Positions 54,480 through 63,615 of a DNA stretch of 64,000 nt are shown here, one piece after another. Under the pieces are notes generated by a model, which saw nothing but the letters and a program-made list of their open reading frames with translations, was not told where the DNA came from and made no database searches. The stretch covers positions 558,001-622,000 of the forward strand of contig NZ_LR134117.1 of assembly GCF_900635445.1 (NCBI RefSeq), read 5' to 3'. Position 1 is the first letter of the stretch. The number at the start of each line of letters is the position of its first letter. A program made the position numbers and the translations under genes. The stretch is from Serratia odorifera (lineage in GTDB: Bacteria > Pseudomonadota > Gammaproteobacteria > Enterobacterales > Enterobacteriaceae).

Positions 54480-55642
54480 TGAGCTACAGCCTGATCGAAA
54501 ACGCCCGGCTGCTGACCGAACACGGTATTCAACGCCAGCAGCTGTTGATCGGCATGGGCCGGATTCTGGCCATCGGTGCGGATTTGTCAGCGCCGGCGCT
54601 GCAACCTTGCCAACGCTTTGACGCCGGCGATCGTCTGCTGGCGCCGGGGTTGATCGACCAGCATGTCCATCTGATTGGCGGCGGCGGCGAAGCCGGGTTC
54701 CACACCCGCACGCCGGAAGTGCAACTGTCACAGCTGTTGCGTTGTGGTATTACCAGCGTGATGGGGCTGCTCGGCACCGACGGCGTAACGCGCCACGTAC
54801 AGTCGCTGTTCGCCAAAGTGATGGGGCTGCGCAACGAAGGCATTTCCGCCTGGATGCTGACCGGCTCCTATCAGGTGCCGACCATTACCGTCACCGGGTC
54901 GATACGCGATGACATCACCTTTATCGAGCCGATATTGGGGGTGAAAACGGCGATTTCCGATCATCGTTCTTCACAACCCAGTTGCGAGGCGCTGATCCAT
55001 ATCGCGACCCAGGCTCGCGCGGCAGCCTTGTTGACGCAGAAACCGGGGCTGGTGGTGATGCATATGGGCAACGCGCAGGCCGCCCTGACGCCGTTGGAAG
55101 AAATTCGCGACCGCTGCGAGGTGCCGCTCGGGCATTTCTTGCCTACCCACGTCAATCGGCAGCAGCACCTGTGGCGGCATGCCATGCGCCTGGCCAGGCA
55201 GGACGGTGTCAATCTCGATCTAACCTCGGGGATCAGCCCGCATCTGGGCGCCCGTGGCGCAGTAAAACCCAGCGAGGCGGTACTGGAGGCGCTGGACGAG
55301 GGGATCCCACTGGGGCAACTGACGCTCAGCTCCGATGGCAACGGCAGCATTCCGGCCTTTGACCACGCCGGCAATGTTTGTGGCATGGCGGTCGCCGGTT
55401 TCGGCAGCCTGCTGGACGAAATTCGCGATCTCAGCGGCGATCTGCCGCTCGAACAATGTTGGACGTTGGTGGCATCCAACGTCGCTCGGCGCTTGAAACT
55501 GCAAGACAAGGGCGAGATCGGCGTCGGTAAAGATGCCGACCTGCTGCTGCTGGATGACGCCTTGCAGCCCTGTTCGCTGTGGGCAAAGGGGCGTTTGATG
55601 CTGCATCACGGCGAGCCGCTGGTACGAGGAACCTTTGAATAA
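54479..55642 (+). CDS. iadA: Isoaspartyl dipeptidase (beta-aspartyl peptidase)
   Basis: A 387-residue amidohydrolase-superfamily metallopeptidase hydrolysing beta-aspartyl dipeptides. Zinc ligands appear in LIDQHVHLIGGGGEAG, the carboxylated Lys in GVKTAISDHRSSQPS, further His in MHMGN and PTHVNRQQH, and the Asp in LSSDGNGSIP, with GFHTRTPEVQLSQLLR as a diagnostic stretch. The ATG at 54479 overlaps the creatininase stop (TAATG). It ends the module begun at 50999. E. coli IadA is 390 residues. Confidence 0.9.
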   Translation: MSYSLIENARLLTEHGIQRQQLLIGMGRILAIGADLSAPALQPCQRFDAGDRLLAPGLIDQHVHLIGGGGEAGFHTRTPEVQLSQLLRCGITSVMGLLGTDGVTRHVQSLFAKVMGLRNEGISAWMLTGSYQVPTITVTGSIRDDITFIEPILGVKTAISDHRSSQPSCEALIHIATQARAAALLTQKPGLVVMHMGNAQAALTPLEEIRDRCEVPLGHFLPTHVNRQQHLWRHAMRLARQDGVNLDLTSGISPHLGARGAVKPSEAVLEALDEGIPLGQLTLSSDGNGSIPAFDHAGNVCGMAVAGFGSLLDEIRDLSGDLPLEQCWTLVASNVARRLKLQDKGEIGVGKDADLLLLDDALQPCSLWAKGRLMLHHGEPLVRGTFE

Positions 55643-55716
55643 AACGGCAAGCTGATAGCCCCCGGCGTACATTTCCGGTAGACTTCGCCGGTTTTTGAGT
55701 CAATGAGGCCGTAATA

Positions 55717-56076
55717 ATGGCAACCACGCTGTTTAAAGATTTTCAGTTTGAAGCCGCACACCGTTTGCCGCACGTGCCGGAAGGGCATAAATGTGGCCGT
55801 CTGCATGGGCATTCGTTTATGGTGCGTCTGGAAGTGACCGGTGAGGTCGATGCCTATACCGGTTGGGTAATGGATTTTGCCGAACTTAAAGCGGTGTTTA
55901 CTCCCGTCTGGGAACGGTTGGATCACCATTATCTGAACGATATTCCAGGGTTGGAAAATCCCACCAGCGAAGTGCTCGCCGCCTGGATTTGGCAGCAGTT
56001 GAAACCGCAATTGCCGGAACTGAGTGCCGTGATGGTCAAGGAAACCTGTACCGCTGGCTGCGTGTATAAAGGCTGA
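55717..56076 (+). CDS. queD: 6-carboxy-5,6,7,8-tetrahydropterin synthase QueD
   Basis: A 119-residue 6-pyruvoyltetrahydropterin synthase homologue, the second step of 7-deazaguanine (queuosine) synthesis. Zinc-ligand His residues are in FEAAHRLP and CGRLHGHSFMV, and the catalytic Cys in the same loop (GHKCGRL). DHHYLNDI and NPTSEVLAAWIW complete the pattern. It lies near cysJIH as in E. coli, and the functionally linked queE is 84 bp away on the opposite strand. Confidence 0.95.
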   Translation: MATTLFKDFQFEAAHRLPHVPEGHKCGRLHGHSFMVRLEVTGEVDAYTGWVMDFAELKAVFTPVWERLDHHYLNDIPGLENPTSEVLAAWIWQQLKPQLPELSAVMVKETCTAGCVYKG

Positions 56077-56160
56077 TCCCTTGCTACTTGACGTGGCATC
56101 GGTGAGCGCCGCCCGCACCGATGCCACGGCCATTATTTTTGGGCTCGACGCCCTGCACTG

Positions 56161-56832
56161 TTAAGCAATATTCAAATACTTATGGGTTTGCATCGATAAC
56201 CGCCAGTTGCGGGCGATGCAGGTTTCAATGCACAGTCGGGTGGCCTCGTCTTTCTGACTGATCGGTTGCAAGGCGATAATCCGCCGCTTCTCATCGTTCA
56301 ACGTATCCAGCAGCGCATCCAGCGCTTCGATATCACGCTGACGCCCCACCGGGTGCTTGATTTCATCGGCGCGCATCAGCGCCTGCTCCAATACCTTCAT
56401 GCCACCACGCATGTTCACTTTGGGTGAAACCGTCACCCAGGTGCTTGGCGTGCACAAAATCTCATGGGTGCCGCTGGTTTCGATCTGACAGGCGTAGCCG
56501 TTAAGTTCGAACAGTTTGGTCAACGGGATCAAATCATAAATGCAGGGTTCGCCGCCAGTGATGACGATATGGCGCGCGGTGTAACCCTGCCGTTGCACCA
56601 CCTCGAGCAGCTGTTCTGCCGTGGCGCTGCCCCAGGCGTCGCTTTCTTCGGTTTTGACCAGGATCCGCTGCATGTCCACTTCCCGATTGGCTTCCTTTTC
56701 CCAGGTGTGTTTGGTGTCGCACCAGCTGCATCCCACCGGGCAGCCCTGCAGGCGGATAAAAATAGCCGGAACGCCGGTGAAGTAACCTTCACCCTGCAAG
56801 GTCTGGAACATTTCATTAATCGGGTACTGCAT
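56161..56832 (-). CDS. queE: 7-carboxy-7-deazaguanine synthase QueE
   Basis: A 223-residue radical-SAM enzyme, third step of the queuosine pathway. The cluster motif is RLQGCPVGCSWCDTKHTWE (CX3CX2C variant typical of QueE), followed by HIVITGGEPCIYDL and SPKVNMRGGMKVLEQ. The start MQYPINEMFQTLQGEGY matches E. coli; the upstream frame extension was rejected. It converges on queD. The 281-bp gap to the next gene is AT-rich near 56930-56970 and I see no riboswitch I would assert. Confidence 0.95.
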   Translation of the reverse strand: MQYPINEMFQTLQGEGYFTGVPAIFIRLQGCPVGCSWCDTKHTWEKEANREVDMQRILVKTEESDAWGSATAEQLLEVVQRQGYTARHIVITGGEPCIYDLIPLTKLFELNGYACQIETSGTHEILCTPSTWVTVSPKVNMRGGMKVLEQALMRADEIKHPVGRQRDIEALDALLDTLNDEKRRIIALQPISQKDEATRLCIETCIARNWRLSMQTHKYLNIA

Positions 56833-57113
56833 CGGTTTCTCAATTCGGAAGGATAAAGCGTGATTATCGCAGATTCCACGGCGGCGACCAAATCGCGCAG
56901 CAGAAGATCGACCGCCTCGCAAAATCTAACAAACAAGCAACAGATAAGATAAATGTATTTGACATTTTTGCTCGCCGACGCCCAGATGTATAGACATGCA
57001 AACACAAGCCGGGCGTGCGTTCCGGTAACAACAACAACCGTGAAACAGGCCCACATCAAGCGGCTTGCAGGCAATTCCCCTGCAACTGACGGCATGGCGG
57101 GCCGGGAGGGACT

Positions 57114-58451
57114 ATGGCATTTTCCAGCGAGTTGAATATCCAGCAGGCAATTGACGACAGCAGGTTTTCGTTATTCCACTGGACCCTGATTATCCTCGGC
57201 TTTCTGATCCTGGCAATTGACGGCTTCGACACCGCAGCAATGGGTTACATTGCGCCGTCGGTGGCAAAAGACTGGGGTATCGTCAAACAGGATCTCGGGC
57301 CGGTGCTGAGCGCCGCGCTGTTAGGTCTGTCGCTCGGCGCCCTGGTGGCCGGGCCAATGTCTGACCGCATCGGCCGCAAGCGGGTGCTGGTGTTTTCCTG
57401 TCTGTTCTTCGGGCTGTCCAGCCTGGCCACCGCCTATGCCGGTTCGCTGAACAGCCTGACGCTGTGGCGTTTCCTTACCGGCCTGGGCCTGGGTGCGGCG
57501 ATGCCCAATGCCATCACGCTGATTTCTGAATACGCGCCGCAGCGCTGTCGGTCGCTGGCGATCAACACCATGTACTGCGGCTTTCCGCTGGGCGCGGCGG
57601 GGGGCGGTGCCATCTCGTCCTGGTTGATTCCGGCGTACGGCTGGCACAGCGTGCTGCTGCTGGGCGCCATTGCTCCACTGGTGCTAACGGTGTTGCTGGT
57701 GCTGTTTTTGCCGGAATCGGTCAAATATATGGTCAATCGCGGCCATGATGCGCAAAAAATCAAGCGCATCGCCCAGCGCTTTGTCAGCCAGAACATCAGT
57801 CATGTCACCCACTTCCTGCTGTACGAAGAAAAACTGGCCACCTCGAAAACCAGCGTTGGGTTGTTGTTCAGCGGCCCGTACCTGGTCGGTACCCTGATGC
57901 TATGGATCACCTACTTTATGGGGCTGGTGATCTACTACGTACTGCTCAGCTGGATGCCGATCCTGATGCAGGGTCTGGGTTACCAGTTGGAACAATCCGC
58001 GCTGCTGACTTCGCTGTTCACCTTTGGCGGTACGCTAGGCATTTTGATCGCCGGCTGGCTGATGGATCGCTGGAATGCGCATAAGGTGGTGTCGAGTGGC
58101 TTTGTCGTCACCGCGCTGCTGATCGCGGCCATGGCGATGGAAGACCGTCATATCGTACTGCTCGGGGCGTTGATCTTCCTGATGGGCATCGCGATGAACG
58201 GCGCGCAGTCCGGGCTGCAAACGCTGGCGGCCACCTATTACCCTACCCATAGCCGCGCTACCGGTATCGCCTGGATGCAGGGCATTGGGCGCTTTGGCGG
58301 CGTAGCCGGTACCTTAACCGGCGCGCAACTGCTGGCACTGCAATGGGAGGTGCAAAGCATCCTGATGTTCCTGTGCGTGCCGGCGCTGGTCGCCGCCATC
58401 GCCACCGTGTTCAAGATGACGCGTCGCCCGCTGTTGCAACCAGCCAGCTAA
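57114..58451 (+). CDS. MFS transporter, aromatic acid:H+ symporter (AAHS) type
   Basis: A 445-residue 12-helix transporter. The start LILAIDGFDTAAMGYIAPSV (DGFD motif), the loop motif LVAGPMSDRIGRKRVLVFS and EYAPQRCRSLAINTMYCGFPLG resemble PcaK/MhpT-type permeases for benzoate, 4-hydroxybenzoate or phenylpropionate. No catabolic gene adjoins it, so the substrate is only inferred from the family. The ATG follows GGGAGGG. Confidence 0.82.
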   Translation: MAFSSELNIQQAIDDSRFSLFHWTLIILGFLILAIDGFDTAAMGYIAPSVAKDWGIVKQDLGPVLSAALLGLSLGALVAGPMSDRIGRKRVLVFSCLFFGLSSLATAYAGSLNSLTLWRFLTGLGLGAAMPNAITLISEYAPQRCRSLAINTMYCGFPLGAAGGGAISSWLIPAYGWHSVLLLGAIAPLVLTVLLVLFLPESVKYMVNRGHDAQKIKRIAQRFVSQNISHVTHFLLYEEKLATSKTSVGLLFSGPYLVGTLMLWITYFMGLVIYYVLLSWMPILMQGLGYQLEQSALLTSLFTFGGTLGILIAGWLMDRWNAHKVVSSGFVVTALLIAAMAMEDRHIVLLGALIFLMGIAMNGAQSGLQTLAATYYPTHSRATGIAWMQGIGRFGGVAGTLTGAQLLALQWEVQSILMFLCVPALVAAIATVFKMTRRPLLQPAS

Positions 58452-58714
58452 GCCGCGAACGGGCGCAGAGGGTGCGCCCGTTACCGCCAGCGATACGCTT
58501 TACTGATATCCCGCCACAATCTGTAATGCATATGTAAAATTATTGTGACTTAACGCTCAGAAATGACGCGATTTTAATTCGATTTTGTTGAATAGCTCAC
58601 TATTCCTGGCGGCTCCCCCGCAGCCAACGGTGTAAAAAATAAAAACAAACCACTGATTTTAAACATTAATAATTTTTTCTTATGCTATTTTTCGGTATTT
58701 CGCCCTTGATGTTG
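58452..58714. other. Intergenic region upstream of the hut operon
   Basis: 263 bp that become strongly AT-rich at 58560-58700. It probably contains the hutU promoter and any CRP or NAC sites. A GC-rich stretch at 58460-58490 (GGGCGCAGAGGGTGCGCCC) forms a hairpin after the MFS stop, without a T-run. No ORF is supported. Confidence 0.5.
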
Positions 58715-58740
58715 CATATGCTTGTACATACAAGTATATG
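58715..58740. promoter_or_regulatory. HutC operator upstream of hutU
   Basis: CATATG-CTTGTACATACAAG-TATATG is a 26-bp near-perfect palindrome, with the core CTTGTA-CA-TACAAG at 58721-58734. It matches the HutC repressor site described upstream of hut operons of Klebsiella and Pseudomonas (CTTGTATGTACAAG type). HutC releases it when urocanate accumulates. It lies 86 bp before the hutU start. Confidence 0.8.
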
Positions 58741-58825
58741 TTAATAAACCCTACGCACCATTACGACGAGGCACTAACCCAGCCGCGTCATGCAATCTGT
58801 ACCGATACTGTTTGAGGAAAAAGCT

Positions 58826-60517
58826 GTGACTGCAAATAACAAAGTTCGCAACGTCGATGTACGCGCGCCTCGCGGCACAACACTAAACGCAAAAAGCTGG
58901 CTGACCGAAGCACCGCTGCGCATGCTGATGAACAACCTCGATCCGGAGGTCGCGGAAAACCCGCACGAACTGGTGGTATACGGCGGTATCGGCCGAGCTG
59001 CCCGCGACTGGGACTGCTACGACAAAATTGTCGCTACCCTGAAAACGCTGGAAGACGACGAAACGCTGCTGGTGCAATCCGGCAAACCGGTCGGCGTGTT
59101 CAAGACCCACAGCAACGCGCCGCGCGTGCTGATCGCCAACTCCAACCTGGTGCCCCACTGGGCCACCTGGGAACACTTCAACGAACTGGATGCCAAAGGC
59201 CTGGCAATGTACGGCCAAATGACCGCCGGCAGCTGGATTTACATCGGCAGCCAGGGCATCGTACAGGGCACCTATGAAACCTTCGTCGAAGCCGGCCGTC
59301 AGCATTACGACGGCAAGCTGCAGGGCCGCTGGGTTCTGACCGCCGGTCTGGGCGGCATGGGCGGTGCGCAACCGCTGGCCGCCACGCTGGCCGGCGCCTG
59401 TTCGCTGAACATCGAATGCCAGCAAAGCCGCATCGATTTCCGCCTGAAGACCCGCTACGTCGACGAACAGGCTAACGATCTGGACGACGCGCTGGCGCGC
59501 ATCAAACGCTATACCGCCGACGGTAAAGCGGTGTCCATTGCCCTGTGCGGCAACGCGGCAGACATTCTGCCGGAGCTGGTGAAACGCGGCGTACGCCCGG
59601 ACATGGTGACCGACCAAACCAGCGCCCACGATCCGCTGAACGGCTATCTGCCAAAAGGCTGGAGTTGGGAAGAATACCGTGAACGCGCGCAGCGCGAACC
59701 GGCGCGGGTCGTACAGGCCGCCAAGCAATCGATGGCCGAGCACGTACAGGCGATGCTGGCGTTCCAGCAAATGGGCATTCCGACCTTCGATTACGGCAAC
59801 AACATCCGTCAAATGGCCAAAGAAATGGGCGTCGACAATGCCTTTGACTTCCCGGGCTTCGTACCGGCGTATATCCGCCCGCTGTTCTGTCGTGGCGTCG
59901 GCCCGTTCCGCTGGGCTGCGCTGTCTGGCGATCCGCAGGACATCTACAAAACCGACGCCATGGTCAAAGAGCTGATCCCGGACGACGCGCACCTGCACCA
60001 CTGGCTGGACATGGCCCGCGAGCGCATCAGCTTCCAGGGGCTGCCGGCACGTATCTGCTGGGTTGGCCTTGGTCAACGCGCCAAGCTGGGCCTGGCGTTC
60101 AATGAGATGGTGCGCCGCGGCGAGCTTTCCGCACCGATCGTTATCGGCCGTGACCACCTCGACTCCGGCTCGGTCGCCAGTCCGAACCGCGAAACCGAAG
60201 CCATGCAGGACGGCTCCGACGCCGTTTCCGACTGGCCGCTGCTCAACGCCCTGCTGAATACCGCCAGCGGCGCAACCTGGGTTTCACTGCACCACGGCGG
60301 CGGCGTCGGCATGGGCTTTTCACAGCATTCCGGCATGGTGATCGTCTGCGACGGTAGCGACGAAGCCGCCGAACGCATCGCCCGCGTACTGCATAACGAT
60401 CCAGCTACCGGCGTAATGCGTCATGCCGATGCCGGTTACGACATCGCCATCGACTGCGCGCGCGAACAGGGCCTGAACCTGCCGATGATCGCTGCGACTC
60501 AGGGGAACAAAGCATGA
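58826..60517 (+). CDS. hutU: Urocanate hydratase
   Basis: A 563-residue NAD-dependent urocanase, second step of histidine degradation to glutamate. Motifs include GQMTAGSWIYIGSQGIVQGTYE, GAQPLAATLAG, NAADILPELVKRG and the conserved Cys/His site in SLHHGGGVGMGFSQHSG. The GTG at 58826 with GAGGA upstream was chosen because VTANNKVRNVDVRAPRG corresponds to the family start; the ATG at 58790 lacks a ribosome-binding site. It is the first gene after the HutC operator and overlaps hutH by 4 bp. Confidence 0.95.
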   Translation: MTANNKVRNVDVRAPRGTTLNAKSWLTEAPLRMLMNNLDPEVAENPHELVVYGGIGRAARDWDCYDKIVATLKTLEDDETLLVQSGKPVGVFKTHSNAPRVLIANSNLVPHWATWEHFNELDAKGLAMYGQMTAGSWIYIGSQGIVQGTYETFVEAGRQHYDGKLQGRWVLTAGLGGMGGAQPLAATLAGACSLNIECQQSRIDFRLKTRYVDEQANDLDDALARIKRYTADGKAVSIALCGNAADILPELVKRGVRPDMVTDQTSAHDPLNGYLPKGWSWEEYRERAQREPARVVQAAKQSMAEHVQAMLAFQQMGIPTFDYGNNIRQMAKEMGVDNAFDFPGFVPAYIRPLFCRGVGPFRWAALSGDPQDIYKTDAMVKELIPDDAHLHHWLDMARERISFQGLPARICWVGLGQRAKLGLAFNEMVRRGELSAPIVIGRDHLDSGSVASPNRETEAMQDGSDAVSDWPLLNALLNTASGATWVSLHHGGGVGMGFSQHSGMVIVCDGSDEAAERIARVLHNDPATGVMRHADAGYDIAIDCAREQGLNLPMIAATQGNKA

Positions 60518-62049
60518 AAACCTTGATTATCCGCCCAGGCAAACTTCAGCTATCGCAACTGCGCGAAGTGTATCAACAGCCGGTAAAACTCCAGCTTCCG
60601 GACAGCGCCTATGCGGCGATCGATCGCAGCGTGGCCTGCGTTGAACGCATTGTCGAAGAGAACCGCACGACCTACGGCATCAATACCGGCTTTGGTCTGC
60701 TGGCCTCGACGCGTATTGCGCGCGAGGATCTGGAAAACCTGCAACGTTCGATCGTGCTGTCGCACGCCGCCGGCGTCGGTGCACCAACCGACGACAATCT
60801 GGTACGGCTGATCATGGTGCTGAAGATCAATAGCCTGTCCCGCGGCTTTTCCGGCATTCGTCGTGAAGTGATCGAAGCGTTGATGGCATTGGTCAACGCC
60901 GAGGTCTATCCACACATTCCGTTGAAGGGCTCGGTCGGCGCATCGGGCGATCTGGCGCCGCTGGCGCACATGAGCCTGCTGCTGCTGGGCGAAGGCAAGG
61001 CGCGCCATCAGGGTGAATGGCTGAGCGCCGACGCCGCACTGGCGAAGGCCGGGCTGAAGCCATTGACGCTGGCGGCCAAAGAAGGCCTGGCGCTGCTGAA
61101 TGGCACCCAGGTGTCTACCGCCTTTGCGCTGCGCGGCCTGTTTGATGCCGAAGATCTGTACGCCGCCGCCACGGTGTGTGGCAGCCTGACGGTGGAAGCG
61201 GCGCTGGGCTCGCGCAGCCCGTTTGATGCACGTATTCATGACGTACGCGGCCAGCGCGGTCAGATCGACGCCGCCGCCGCTTACCGTCACCTGCTGGGTG
61301 AACGCAGCGAGGTCTCCGATTCGCATCGCAACTGCGACAAGGTGCAGGATCCCTACTCCCTGCGCTGCCAGCCACAGGTGATGGGCGCCTGCCTGACGCA
61401 GATCCGCCAGGCCAGCGAAGTGCTGGAAGTTGAAGCCAACGCGGTGTCAGACAACCCGCTGGTGTTCGCCGAACAGGGCGACGTACTGTCCGGTGGCAAC
61501 TTCCACGCCGAGCCGGTAGCGATGGCCGCAGACAATCTGGCGCTGGCGCTGGCGGAAATCGGCTCGTTGGCCGAACGCCGCATTTCACTGATGATGGACA
61601 AACACATGTCGCAACTGCCACCGTTCCTGGTGGACAACGGCGGGGTGAACTCCGGCTTTATGATAGCCCAGGTGACTGCCGCGGCGCTGACCAGTGAAAA
61701 CAAGGCGCTGGCGCACCCGGCCAGCGTCGACAGCATCCCGACCTCGGCCAATCAGGAAGATCATGTGTCGATGGCGCCAGCCGCCGGTCGGCGACTGTGG
61801 GAAATGGCCGACAACGTACGCGGCATTATCGCCGTGGAATGGCTGGCCGCCTGCCAGGGGCTGGATCTGCGCAAAGGGCTGCACAGCACCGAAGGGCTGG
61901 AACAGGCACGCCGCCTGCTGCGCGAACACGTCAGTTATTACGACAAGGATCGTTTCTTCGCCCCCGACATTGAAGCCGCCAGCCTGCTGTTGGCGGCCGG
62001 TCATCTGACGGCGTTAGTCCCTGCGGCGTTGTTGCCAAGCCAGGCATAA
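60514..62049 (+). CDS. hutH: Histidine ammonia-lyase
   Basis: A 511-residue lyase converting histidine to urocanate and ammonia, the first step of the pathway. The MIO prosthetic group forms from Ala-Ser-Gly in LKGSVGASGDLAPLAHMSLL; RNCDKVQDPYSLRCQPQVMG, DNPLVF and SANQEDHVSM are active-site stretches. It overlaps hutU (ATGA), so both are co-translated. Length is typical for the family (about 510). Confidence 0.97.
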   Translation: MKTLIIRPGKLQLSQLREVYQQPVKLQLPDSAYAAIDRSVACVERIVEENRTTYGINTGFGLLASTRIAREDLENLQRSIVLSHAAGVGAPTDDNLVRLIMVLKINSLSRGFSGIRREVIEALMALVNAEVYPHIPLKGSVGASGDLAPLAHMSLLLLGEGKARHQGEWLSADAALAKAGLKPLTLAAKEGLALLNGTQVSTAFALRGLFDAEDLYAAATVCGSLTVEAALGSRSPFDARIHDVRGQRGQIDAAAAYRHLLGERSEVSDSHRNCDKVQDPYSLRCQPQVMGACLTQIRQASEVLEVEANAVSDNPLVFAEQGDVLSGGNFHAEPVAMAADNLALALAEIGSLAERRISLMMDKHMSQLPPFLVDNGGVNSGFMIAQVTAAALTSENKALAHPASVDSIPTSANQEDHVSMAPAAGRRLWEMADNVRGIIAVEWLAACQGLDLRKGLHSTEGLEQARRLLREHVSYYDKDRFFAPDIEAASLLLAAGHLTALVPAALLPSQA

Positions 62050-62077
62050 CCGCCGCTACCCTACATCAAGTTCGTAC

Positions 62078-62108
62078 CTATCCCGCCGGGACAACCCTGG
62101 CGGGATAG
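62078..62108. other. Hairpin between hutH and the permease gene
   Basis: CTATCCCGCC / GGCGGGATAG form a perfect 10-bp stem with an 11-base loop, 29 bp after hutH. No T-run follows, so it may attenuate or stabilise the hutUH part of a longer transcript rather than end it. Confidence 0.5.
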
Positions 62109-62148
62109 CGCTGCCCGTCCGATAACAACGCAAAATACGGAGAGCAAC

Positions 62149-63552
62149 ATGCGTAACGACGAAACACAACCTTCTCAGTTGCGGCGCGGCCTGAACGCGC
62201 GGCACATTCGTTTTATGGCGCTCGGTTCAGCCATTGGTACCGGGCTGTTTTACGGTTCGGCCGGCGCTATCCAACTGGCCGGGCCGGCGGTACTGCTGGC
62301 CTACCTGGTCGGCGGCGCGGCGGTGTTCATGGTGATGCGTGCACTGGGAGAAATGGCGGTACACCAGCCGGTTTCCGGTTCGTTCGGCCACTATGCCAGT
62401 CACTACCTCGGCCCGCTGGCCGGTTTTCTGACCGGCTGGACCTATACCTTCGAAATGGTGATCGTCGCACTGGCGGACGTCACCGCCTTCGGCATTTACA
62501 TGGGGCTGTGGTTCCCGGATGTCGCCCAGTGGGTGTGGGTATTGAGCATTATCTTCTTCATTGGCGCGCTCAACCTGTGCAACGTCAAGGTGTTTGGCGA
62601 AATGGAATTCTGGCTGTCGCTGATCAAGGTCGCCGCGATCGTGGCGATGATCGTCGGCGGCGCGGCGGTCATGCTGTTTGGCTTCGGCCAGACCCAGGCC
62701 GCCACCGGCTTTGACAACCTGTGGCAACACGGCGGTTTTATGCCGAACGGCATCGGCGGCGTGGTGGCCTCGCTGGCGGTGGTGATGTTCGCCTTTGGCG
62801 GTATCGAAATCATTGGCATCACCGCCAGTGAAGCAAAGGATCCGGCCAAAATGCTACCGCGGGCGATCAATGCGGTACCGTTGCGCATCCTGCTGTTTTA
62901 CGTGCTGACGCTGCTGGTACTGATGGCGATATACCCGTGGAACAGCATCGGCCAGAACGGCAGCCCGTTTGTCGAGATCTTCAGCAGTCTGGGCATCAGC
63001 TCTGCCGCTCACCTGCTTAACCTGGTGGTGATCACCGCCGCCATTTCCGCCATCAACAGCGATATTTTCGGCGCCGGCCGCATGATGTACGGCATGGCGC
63101 AGGAAGGTCAGGCGCCGAAGAGCTTTACCCGGCTGACCGGCAACGGCGTGCCGTGGATGACGGTGCTGGTGATGTCGCTGGCGCTGCTGCTGGGGGTGGT
63201 GCTCAACTACCTGATACCGAAACAGGTATTTATGATCATCGCCTCTATCGCTACCTTCGCCACCGTCTGGGTGTGGCTGATGATCCTGCTGTCGCAGATC
63301 GCCATGCGCCGCACGCTGAGCAAGGCGGAGATTGCCAGCCTGAGCTTCCCGGTACCGTGGTGGCCGCTGGCCCCCTTGCTGGCGACGGCGTTTATGTTCT
63401 TTGTGATTGGCCTGCTCGGTTACTTCGAGGAAAGCCGGATCGCACTGTATGTCGGACTGGTCTGGGTGGCATTGCTCACCCTGGCTTACTGGATGTGGGT
63501 GCGCAAAAAAGGCGGGGGATCACCTGTCGCCACCTCACCCCAGGGTCTGTAG
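62149..63552 (+). CDS. APC-family histidine permease (HutT/ProY-like)
   Basis: A 467-residue amino-acid permease with 12 hydrophobic segments. RHIRFMALGSAIGTGLFYGSA, GEMAVHQPVSGSFGHYA, VVMFAFGGIEIIGITASEAKDP and GAGRMMYGMAQEGQAP are hallmarks of the proline/histidine-type AAT group. Its place directly after hutUH makes histidine or urocanate the likely substrate. GGAGAGCAAC precedes the ATG. The name hutT would fit but is not certain. Confidence 0.87.
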   Translation: MRNDETQPSQLRRGLNARHIRFMALGSAIGTGLFYGSAGAIQLAGPAVLLAYLVGGAAVFMVMRALGEMAVHQPVSGSFGHYASHYLGPLAGFLTGWTYTFEMVIVALADVTAFGIYMGLWFPDVAQWVWVLSIIFFIGALNLCNVKVFGEMEFWLSLIKVAAIVAMIVGGAAVMLFGFGQTQAATGFDNLWQHGGFMPNGIGGVVASLAVVMFAFGGIEIIGITASEAKDPAKMLPRAINAVPLRILLFYVLTLLVLMAIYPWNSIGQNGSPFVEIFSSLGISSAAHLLNLVVITAAISAINSDIFGAGRMMYGMAQEGQAPKSFTRLTGNGVPWMTVLVMSLALLLGVVLNYLIPKQVFMIIASIATFATVWVWLMILLSQIAMRRTLSKAEIASLSFPVPWWPLAPLLATAFMFFVIGLLGYFEESRIALYVGLVWVALLTLAYWMWVRKKGGGSPVATSPQGL

Positions 63553-63615
63553 TGACGGGGCCCGCCGTTCCCGGGCCCTTACATTCTCCCAAACACATAA
63601 TGGGGAAAGATAATC

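Noticed and set aside
56833..57113. A preQ1-type riboswitch upstream of queE
   Set aside because: I could not find a convincing H-type pseudoknot core, and such riboswitches are not expected in front of enterobacterial queE.
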